This document shows, one piece after another, positions 7,501 through 12,109 of a DNA stretch of 12,109 nt. Where the stretch lies: NCBI GenBank assembly GCA_949739095.1, contig CATIYX010000212.1:1-12109 (forward strand), written 5' to 3'. The position numbers and the translations under genes are program-made. This DNA is from an uncultured Clostridia bacterium (GTDB lineage: Bacteria; Bacillota; Clostridia; RUG12999). The stretch's first letter is position 1, and each line of letters starts with the position of its first letter. The notes under the pieces were generated by a model that was not told where the DNA came from, searched no databases, and worked only from the letters and a program-made list of their open reading frames with translations.

Positions 7501-8705
7501 TAGTCATAGATAAAAACAACATCATATTCTGAATCATTATCGTTGTTCACCAGACGGATTACGCCATTAATCCCTTTATCCAGCTGGTTTTTAATATCAT
7601 CAATCGTTGCACCGTTTTCTTTTGTCCCATTATAATAATAGGTAATCTGAGACTGGTCAAGGTATACGCTCTGCTCGCGCGAAGAAGAATAGCTCTTGTC
7701 ATAATAATATAACCGTCCCCGTGTCGTTAGTTCATCCAGTTTTGCTGTGTTGATGTTAACATCTTCAATTTCCATGAAAGTGGTTTTGCCGTTCTTAGGA
7801 TAAATGGCAATAATAACTGCTTCATCTTCGTCCATGCCGCGCACATAAACACTGCAATAGGATTCCAAATAATCCATTGCATTCGTTTTGCCAACATCCA
7901 TTTTCTGATTGAAGTTTTGCACGTTATAATATACGCGGTTTCCGTTAATATACTCATACCGTCTATCTACGTCAAAAGTAATCTGGTTTTTCTCCGTGCG
8001 GTTTGTGGTTGAACCAGGCACCTGCACAACTGTACCTTCCATTTTTTCTACATCCAAATTGTCAAGCAACATCCGGTCTGTTTTTTCATATGTAATATAC
8101 CCTGCGCCTTGGGTGAATGTCGTCTGCGCCATAATCGGTACTTCCAGCGCATTAAATGTCATTTGCGCCACCATAGAACGCGGTGCACGGCTACCATTTG
8201 TTCCCGTGACATTTTTCAAAATCCGCTCCTGAGAAGCAATGGTAATAAATCCTGTCGGATATCCTCCATCCCGCATCGCTGCCGGTGTATAGCCTAACGT
8301 TGCCACTACCATTTTCACTGCTTCTTCATATAATACCGGGTCCTCCGGACGGAAAGTTCCTTCCGGGTCTCCATTGATAATGCCCTGTTGTGTTGCCATG
8401 TTGATATATCCAGTTGCCCAATGTCCCTGCGGCACATCATAATATCTTGTGCTGCCACCAATACCAACTGCCGCATCGCCAAGTCCTAATGCACGGCAAA
8501 TCACCGCGGCAAATTCTGCTCTTGTAATCGTATCGTTCGGTCGGAAGGTTCCTTCCGGGTCTCCTTTTAAAATCTCAAGAGCCGACAATACTTCAATAGC
8601 TTCTCCATAATTCGCATCGCCTGGAACATCTGTGAATGCAAATGCACTTTGCATAATACCAAAGCACATCATGAAGGACAATACGACCGCTACAATTCTT
8701 TTCAT
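4512..8705 (-). CDS. Large secreted SLH-domain surface protein with cadherin-like repeats and beta-helix tip
   Basis: A 1397-residue exported protein, probably held to the cell wall by N-terminal SLH domains that bind secondary wall polymer. Start at 8705: AAAGGG (8720-8715) lies 9 bases upstream and a signal peptide follows at once (MKRIVAVVLSFMMCFGIM, cleavage likely after AFA at 23). The frame is open 45 codons further upstream, but those residues are charged and precede the signal peptide. SLH1 is about 24-75 and SLH2 88-139, both with GDPEGTFRP; SLH3 (148-192) is degenerate. Residues about 220-940 are unrecognised but look like tandem small beta-barrel modules. Two cadherin-like beta-sandwich domains (954-1040, 1041-1131), a Thr/Pro/Ala linker (1132-1242) and a short pectate-lyase-like beta-helix (about 1275-1397) follow. 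No catalytic site is recognised. It is likely structural or adhesive. Confidence 0.9.
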   Translation of the reverse strand: MKRIVAVVLSFMMCFGIMQSAFAFTDVPGDANYGEAIEVLSALEILKGDPEGTFRPNDTITRAEFAAVICRALGLGDAAVGIGGSTRYYDVPQGHWATGYINMATQQGIINGDPEGTFRPEDPVLYEEAVKMVVATLGYTPAAMRDGGYPTGFITIASQERILKNVTGTNGSRAPRSMVAQMTFNALEVPIMAQTTFTQGAGYITYEKTDRMLLDNLDVEKMEGTVVQVPGSTTNRTEKNQITFDVDRRYEYINGNRVYYNVQNFNQKMDVGKTNAMDYLESYCSVYVRGMDEDEAVIIAIYPKNGKTTFMEIEDVNINTAKLDELTTRGRLYYYDKSYSSSREQSVYLDQSQITYYYNGTKENGATIDDIKNQLDKGINGVIRLVNNDNDSEYDVVFIYDYTDIVVEDVNLKNYRILGKNNGGSLYLDNTEPDASFTIEKNGREIELSDIRKDDVLSYYGRVEDRKLLSGKVIVSPNSVVEGSITSYSPDDNEIEVDYEKFEYKPENFTERDLKVGNYGMFYLNFRNIIIGSDTKIMLSNTKFGFITKIGTSGGISASLEARMLTADGNWVTYNFANKVIVNGADNSINATSLMDDSVWNEYKPTDWSCTEPVTNVRKVYSLVTYTVDSKNQIKRINFDLTNTNVTGDDYQYKAFNSSYNAVAESLGGIYTTGSTLIFDVPQNNRYNADENDIVLGKADALIDDMTYSGNAFIDRDSREALAIVGSNLVGNINYAQPVMVVSGVKTVASDDGDVVALSGYQNSEAVSDVRYEKSEVTIHNETGISGVSGIQKGDVITYTTLPNGRIKDASVLFRPSTMIEQDMVINRNTPGGAITYLTTNDSTRTTFLYGLVRKISGRRIDIAYDDTYAEVESFAAKAGVNVVLYDGINYSNARVSMADIADIDTDRDADNSPASDSGEFIFARAEDGIIMDILIVKRDERYRDDGASTVKSNDATLKNITVEGVTLNETFSPKVTEYTATVENEVETVAVGAATNHLKAVITGTGDKALTVGENVIPISVKAEDGTTMSYTLTITRKASNNANLSGIQVNSGVVTPTFDANVLNYTWTVSNANGIQITGQPANEGATVTVTNELVRETPVYHINVTAQDETTTKTYIVALAVDAAMSSQPPPISTPTPTPTPVIIVSPTPVSTPVPTITPTALPTATPTATATVAPTATEAPTPTATATASVMPSATPTASATTTVAPTATVTPTPTSTPTPTATATVTATPTPTATPKPAVASDVQVDTRAIGKAGGTIIQINGQNYEVGYNVFGNVQEAIAKVAAGGFVTIGNGVYTEDIYLNQQVTVQGNSNVFLNGTVYITANNATVKGINIVYNRSASGENGIVIGGRVNPDSLTIRNCTLLNGGKSTGMALVNNSGKEFQLDSSNSGVQ
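4980..5312 (-). repeat. Low-complexity Thr/Pro/Ala linker tract inside the SLH gene
   Basis: These 333 bases encode 111 residues almost entirely of Pro, Thr, Ala, Val and Ser (TPTP, TATP and TATAT units). On the plus strand the DNA is a degenerate array of GTTGGC, GTAGGT and GTCGCC-like hexamers. Such linkers separate folded modules on cell surfaces and are often O-glycosylated; glycosylation here is inference. The plus-strand open frame across it (Gly/Val/Ala repeats) is only a shadow. Confidence 0.9.
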
Positions 8706-9158
8706 ACCATTCATCCCTTTCTGTTTCAAATTACGCACGGATTTAAAAATAGATATCTCGTTTCCCGCTTCACATTTCATTAGACGCTCTCGTCTGCAAA
8801 AAAGTTCCCTTTTCTTTTCCATCATTCCTGTAATAGCCATGTGACCGCTTCTGCCGGCAGCAGATATTGCCGTGTCTCCAAGATAATGTCATGCTCTTAC
8901 CATGCAGTAAAACATATAACTTATTCAGATTCCTACTTCTGTGATAAGCATTATGCTCTTGGGCGCGAGAATACTCCCACTTGATAAAGACGGCTATTCC
9001 CTCCGATTCCTCTGCTGCTTCTCGCTTTCTTGTCCTGCTTTCTGAACGAAACACGAAATGCACAGCCTATCAAAAGGAACTGTGCTTTTTCGTGCAGCCG
9101 ACAGGAAAAAGGGGATCCTGCCAAGCTAAAATATATATTAAAAATTGGGGGAGCAAAT
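8706..9158 (-). other. Non-coding stretch, presumed leader of the SLH gene
   Basis: This is 453 bases between htrA and the SLH gene. It is less AT-rich than the other gaps and has several dyads on the minus strand: a long hairpin at 9052-9094, CGGCA/TGCCG near 8870-8853, AGACG/CGTCT around AGAG near 8797-8784, and a repeated AAGAGCAT (near 8962 and 8897). I could not match it to a riboswitch family that I know. No clear -35/-10 pair was found; the best AT-rich candidate lies just after the htrA stop, near 9130-9140. A 97-codon open frame (9063-8770) is rich in Arg, Lys, His and Ser and resembles no protein I know. Confidence 0.4.
9052..9094. terminator. Long hairpin downstream of htrA, possible terminator
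   Basis: CACGAAA (9052-9058) pairs with TTTCGTG (9088-9094) and GCACAG (9060-9065) with CTGTGC (9080-9085). An inner CCT/AGG closes a 6-base loop; the total is 16 bp with small internal loops. It lies about 65 bases after the htrA stop. On the minus strand no good U tract follows the outer stem. On the plus strand the inner stem is followed by TTTTT. It may end htrA transcripts, or work as a plus-strand terminator or a leader element. Confidence 0.5.
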
Positions 9159-10436
9159 TTAACCCTGCGGTGCTGCAGCTCTAGACTTATCCTCCTGAAG
9201 CGTTACCGCAATATCCATCTTTTTGTCGTCACGTTGAACTGTAAAAGTCAACACGTCGCCCACCTTAGAATTATTCTTTATTTCATTCAGTTCACGACTG
9301 GTTTCAATCTTCTTGCCATTGACTGCTGTAATTACATCGCCGCGCTGCATACCTGCTCTGTCAGCAGGTCCTAGTTCGCTTACCTGCGCTACATAAAGTC
9401 CAATCGGTAAATTGTTTCTGAACGCAATATCAGAAGTAACCTCCTGCACAGTAATACCAATCAGCGGACGACCTTTTACATAACCGCTTTCAATCAAATC
9501 ATTAACAATTGTTTTTACTGTATCAACTGGAATGGCAAAACCAATTCCTTCCACCTTTTCATCGGAATATTTCATATTATTAATGCCAATCACTTCGCCA
9601 TATCCGTTAATCAGTGCGCCGCCTGAATTTCCAGGATTGATTGCTGCATCCGTCTGAATCAGCGTCATTGTACTATTGGGGTCGCTGCTGTCTGTCTGAA
9701 TCGTTCTGTTCAAACCACTGATAATACCCATGGTGACAGAACCGGATAATTCTGCACCCAATGGGTTCCCAATCGCAACTGCCAATTCTCCAACCTGGAG
9801 CTTTGCGCTTTCGCCTAGTTTTGCAACTGTTAAAGTCCCTTTGGGTTCAATCTTAATGACAGCTAAATCCGTCTGTGCATCTGTCCCAATCAACTTTGCC
9901 GAATATTCTTCTCCAGTGTTAAGCTGCACGGATAATTCCTTTGCACCTTCCACCACATGGTTATTGGTTACAATATATCCTTCCTGGCTGATAATAACGC
10001 CGGAACCACTGGATTGCTGTTCACTGACGCCGAAGAAGGATTGTACCTGCGCTGTATTGGTAATCCCGACAACCGCCGGTCCAACTTCTTTTGCAATGTC
10101 CACAACGCTCATCGCCTTCTGTTCTCCATTGGTGAGCTGTTCAAAGTGGAATGACGTATTGGGGTCTGTTGCTAAGTTATTCGCATTGCCTCCTTGCGCC
10201 GCATCTTGTCCACTTCCTAAATATTTATAGCCAACTGCACCGCCGCCAACTAATACTACCGCCGCCATGATGCCTGCAATCGAAGCAATCCATGTTTTTG
10301 CCCGTTTTTTCTTTTTGGGAATAACAGTCTCTGTATATATTGTGTGATTCGTCCCGCCGGAATTACCATCTTGTATTTGTCCGCGACTTTTTTCATAATC
10401 ATCACTGTACCATTTATAATCATTAAAATCTGCCAT
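9159..10436 (-). CDS. htrA: HtrA/DegP-type membrane-anchored serine protease with one PDZ domain
   Basis: A 425-residue trypsin-like serine protease (S1C) that degrades or helps refold damaged proteins outside the membrane. A charged cytosolic tail with KKKKR (41-45) precedes one membrane anchor (about 48-70) and a low-complexity spacer. The protease domain spans about 108-315 with a complete triad: His160 in TNNHVV, Asp190 in TDLAVI and Ser271 in PGNSGGA. One PDZ domain (about 325-413) contains GLYVAQV and the AGMQRGDVI turn. The size and layout match the HtrA/YyxA group of Bacillota. The ATG at 10436 follows GGAGGG at 6 bases. It lies between two SLH protein genes on the same strand, so exported surface proteins are likely clients, by inference. 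The symbol could equally be degP or a numbered htrA paralogue. Confidence 0.95.
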   Translation of the reverse strand: MADFNDYKWYSDDYEKSRGQIQDGNSGGTNHTIYTETVIPKKKKRAKTWIASIAGIMAAVVLVGGGAVGYKYLGSGQDAAQGGNANNLATDPNTSFHFEQLTNGEQKAMSVVDIAKEVGPAVVGITNTAQVQSFFGVSEQQSSGSGVIISQEGYIVTNNHVVEGAKELSVQLNTGEEYSAKLIGTDAQTDLAVIKIEPKGTLTVAKLGESAKLQVGELAVAIGNPLGAELSGSVTMGIISGLNRTIQTDSSDPNSTMTLIQTDAAINPGNSGGALINGYGEVIGINNMKYSDEKVEGIGFAIPVDTVKTIVNDLIESGYVKGRPLIGITVQEVTSDIAFRNNLPIGLYVAQVSELGPADRAGMQRGDVITAVNGKKIETSRELNEIKNNSKVGDVLTFTVQRDDKKMDIAVTLQEDKSRAAAPQG

Positions 10437-10483
10437 ATGAATCCCTCCATTTTCTTTTGATTCATCTTATGTATGTATCATAC

Positions 10484-10511
10484 ATCATATTCTTTGCGAA
10501 ATTATGAACAA
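10484..10511 (-). promoter_or_regulatory. Candidate htrA promoter
   Basis: On the minus strand TTGTTC at 10511-10506, a 16-base spacer and TATGAT at 10489-10484 give a start near 10477, about 40 bases before the ATG. Two dyads overlap it: GAACA/TGTTC with a 9-base centre at 10506-10524 over the -35, and a 13-base palindrome ATGTAT-C-ATACAT at 10473-10485 over the end of the -10 and the start point. Both are plausible operator sites, but no regulator is assigned. Confidence 0.4.
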
Positions 10512-10696
10512 TATGTAAATGTTCTACTAACAAACTAAATTTTTTTACGGACAACGCTATTCTTTAGCGAACTGCTACGGTGGTTGTTCTCTCAACTAAC
10601 TCTATCTATGTTGATACAGTTCTCACAAATTGACCTTAACCACACGCTTTTTCATCGTATAGTGTAACAACAAAACCGTATTTTGGATTCAATTGC
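10512..10696. other. Intergenic sequence upstream of the htrA promoter
   Basis: No gene is seen between the htrA promoter candidate and the terminator of the next gene. It contains a small CGCTA/TAGCG hairpin near 10555-10569 and a GTTG/CAAC dyad near 10583-10597. No strong promoter was found on either strand. Confidence 0.4.
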
Positions 10697-10734
10697 AAAA
10701 ACAAAACCGGCACCGATTCAAAACGGTGCCGGTT
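10697..10734 (-). terminator. Intrinsic terminator of the second SLH protein gene
   Basis: AACCGGCACCG (10705-10715) pairs over 11 bp with CGGTGCCGGTT (10724-10734) around an 8-base loop. On the minus strand the stem is followed by TT-G-TTTTT (10704-10697). It lies 86 bases after the stop codon at 10820 and separates this gene from htrA. Confidence 0.88.
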
Positions 10735-10819
10735 AAACTTATTTATAACAATTGTCCGCTTAAAGTCTTTCTACTCACAGATAGTCCTCAGTCTCAATGA
10801 CGACATATGTCTATCATTT

Positions 10820-12109
10820 CTAATCCGGCTGAATCTGTTGCAACATCTGCCGGAACACTATACCGATAATTTTAGCAGCTTCTGCCCGCGTTGCATATCC
10901 TTTCGGGTCAAATAAATTATTTTCCTTTCCAGATAGAATCTCCTCTTTTTGCATCCGGTAGACAGCGTCTTTTGCATAGGAGGCGATTTGGTCGTCATCC
11001 GAAAACCGGAACGCCTCTTCTTCACCGCCAATCAGGACATCAGCATTTGGGTCTTGGGGTTGATAAAGCCCCACATTTACCATAGCGCGTTCCACCATTG
11101 TCGCCATGTCCTCGCGGCTGATTTGTTGTCCGATTCCGAATTCCGTCTCGCTGATTCCTTTGGTAATTTCCGCATTGGTTGCGGACGCTACATATGGTTC
11201 ATACCAACTGCCATTTTCCACATCTATAAATTCACTGTCTGCCTCCGGCAGCAAAAGTCCAAAAGCCTCTACCAACATTTTTGCAAATTCTTCCCGTGTT
11301 ACATGGTTATCTGGTGCAAATGTTGTTTCGTCTACACCATTAATCACACCTTTGTCTGACAAAAGTGCAATAGATTCCTGCGCCCACTGTACGGTATCCA
11401 AATCCGTAAATGTGTTACTGCCGCTTTGTTCGACTGAAAAGTTGCCATATTCAGTATACATTGCATAGACGAGTTTTTCCTTTTCTAAATAACAGGACAG
11501 CGGAATTTTATAGGTAGCATCTCCCCGTGTGTGTGTCATAACGGTCTGGTCTGGTGCCTGCGTTTCATATGGAATCGCAATTTTAGCAATACGTCCTGTT
11601 TTAACACCCTCTAAAAGCGTTCCATCCAGAAAAGCGCTGACACGGATACTACCTTCTCCACCTGAAACCACAAATTTCAATTCTCCATCTACCAGACTCT
11701 TTGTGCGTAAAAATGATGGAATCAGCATTCCTACTGTCCCATAGGGGGTATTAAAATAGACATTTCTGATTTCTTTTTGATCCATGGTGCGGAAATAGAC
11801 CGTGCGGATATTAACAATATATTGCGAGCTTTGTAGAATCTCATCCGGCATTTCCACCACAATATCTTTCGCCTTGCGCGCTTCTTCACTGTTCAACAAA
11901 CTTTCCAGTTCTTGCGGCACTACCATATATTCGCAGCTATTTGTAATTTCATTATTGGCATTTGGTTTAATTGCCGCTTTGATAGAAATAGTTTCTTTGA
12001 GTGGCAGTGTTGCGACAGTGGGTTTTGCTACTAGTTCTGTTTTCATTTCCGGCGGTCCCGGTGTGGGCGTAGGTGACGGTCTCGGCGTTGTCGCCGGTGC
12101 CGCTGTTAC
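10820..12109 (-). CDS. SLH-domain surface protein, C-terminal part (5' end beyond window)
   Basis: The frame is open to the window edge, so the 429 residues visible are a C-terminal fragment. An ATG at 12046 lies inside it but has no ribosome-binding site, and the 21 codons before it encode a Thr/Pro-rich linker (SPTPTPGPP). The true start is therefore outside. Counting from the edge, residues about 22-230 form an unrecognised beta-rich region (VVPQELESLL, VEMPDEIL, and a strand-rich segment ending GNFSVEQSG). Three SLH domains follow: about 234-284 (FTDLDTVQWAQESI), 295-347 (FIDVENGSWYEPYV) and 368-422. They carry the usual F-D-V-W-A-I pattern and TREEF, SREDM and TRAEA motifs. Anchoring is thus at the C terminus, opposite to the other SLH protein here. 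The role is probably wall-associated, structural or adhesive; no enzyme motif is seen. Confidence 0.9.
   Translation of the reverse strand, partial: VTAAPATTPRPSPTPTPGPPEMKTELVAKPTVATLPLKETISIKAAIKPNANNEITNSCEYMVVPQELESLLNSEEARKAKDIVVEMPDEILQSSQYIVNIRTVYFRTMDQKEIRNVYFNTPYGTVGMLIPSFLRTKSLVDGELKFVVSGGEGSIRVSAFLDGTLLEGVKTGRIAKIAIPYETQAPDQTVMTHTRGDATYKIPLSCYLEKEKLVYAMYTEYGNFSVEQSGSNTFTDLDTVQWAQESIALLSDKGVINGVDETTFAPDNHVTREEFAKMLVEAFGLLLPEADSEFIDVENGSWYEPYVASATNAEITKGISETEFGIGQQISREDMATMVERAMVNVGLYQPQDPNADVLIGGEEEAFRFSDDDQIASYAKDAVYRMQKEEILSGKENNLFDPKGYATRAEAAKIIGIVFRQMLQQIQPD

Noticed and set aside
8356..8564. Two near-identical copies of GTTCCTTCCGGGTCTCC as a mobile or regulatory repeat
   Set aside because: The copies encode the same GDPEGTFR motif in SLH1 and SLH2, so they are explained by domain duplication within the protein.
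8706..8840. 45-residue N-terminal extension of the large SLH protein
   Set aside because: The extension would bury the signal peptide behind a charged segment. The ATG at 8705 has a well-spaced AAAGGG and is followed at once by a typical signal peptide.
8770..9063. 97-codon minus-strand open frame with a GTG start between htrA and the SLH gene
   Set aside because: The start has only a weak ribosome-binding site, lies in the arm of a hairpin, and the protein is rich in Arg, Lys and His without a recognisable motif. It is kept only as a possible gene remnant in the findings.
8706..9158. A known riboswitch (c-di-GMP, c-di-AMP/ydaO) in the SLH leader
   Set aside because: I compared by eye with the conserved cores that I remember and found no match. 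The region may be structured, but it cannot be assigned to these families.

Overview
The window looks like chromosomal DNA of a low-GC Gram-positive anaerobe of the Clostridia (Bacillota). The evidence is a large, Alu-domain-containing SRP RNA of the Bacillus/Clostridium type, a Veg-family protein, a split FeoA + FeoB iron transporter, and two large surface proteins with S-layer homology (SLH) domains and Thr/Pro-rich linkers. I cannot name the species. Nothing points to a phage, transposon, plasmid or CRISPR array.

Layout, left to right. Positions 1-87 (minus) hold the 5' half of the SRP RNA, cut by the window edge, with a promoter at 168-197 and an unusual leader hairpin between the two. 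An AT-rich gap of about 490 bases follows. It contains a plus-strand promoter candidate and a 9-bp inverted repeat in front of a small XRE-type regulator (686-943), the only convincing plus-strand gene. The regulator converges on veg (1066-1308, minus), which has its own consensus sigma-A promoter at 1432-1460. Next on the minus strand are feoB (1537-3687) and, upstream of it, feoA (3875-4117). A strong intrinsic terminator lies between these two. A second strong terminator (4435-4472) separates feo from a 1397-residue SLH protein (4512-8705). A 453-base non-coding stretch with a long hairpin leads to a membrane-anchored HtrA-type serine protease with one PDZ domain (9159-10436). After another terminator comes the C-terminal part of a second SLH protein (10820-12109), whose 5' end is beyond the window.

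How the genes fit together. There are two themes. One is ferrous iron uptake: FeoB is the channel and GTPase, FeoA its small partner. The other is the cell surface: two SLH proteins flank an HtrA protease of the class that degrades or refolds misfolded exported proteins. Veg and a SinR-like HTH regulator side by side may relate to surface or biofilm control, but that is inference from Bacillus subtilis. Each block has its own terminators and promoters, so the window is a series of short transcription units rather than one operon. I see no clear-cut new multi-gene system. The items most worth a second look are the architecture of the 1397-residue SLH protein, the terminator inside feoAB, the structured leader between htrA and the SLH gene, and the SRP RNA leader hairpin.
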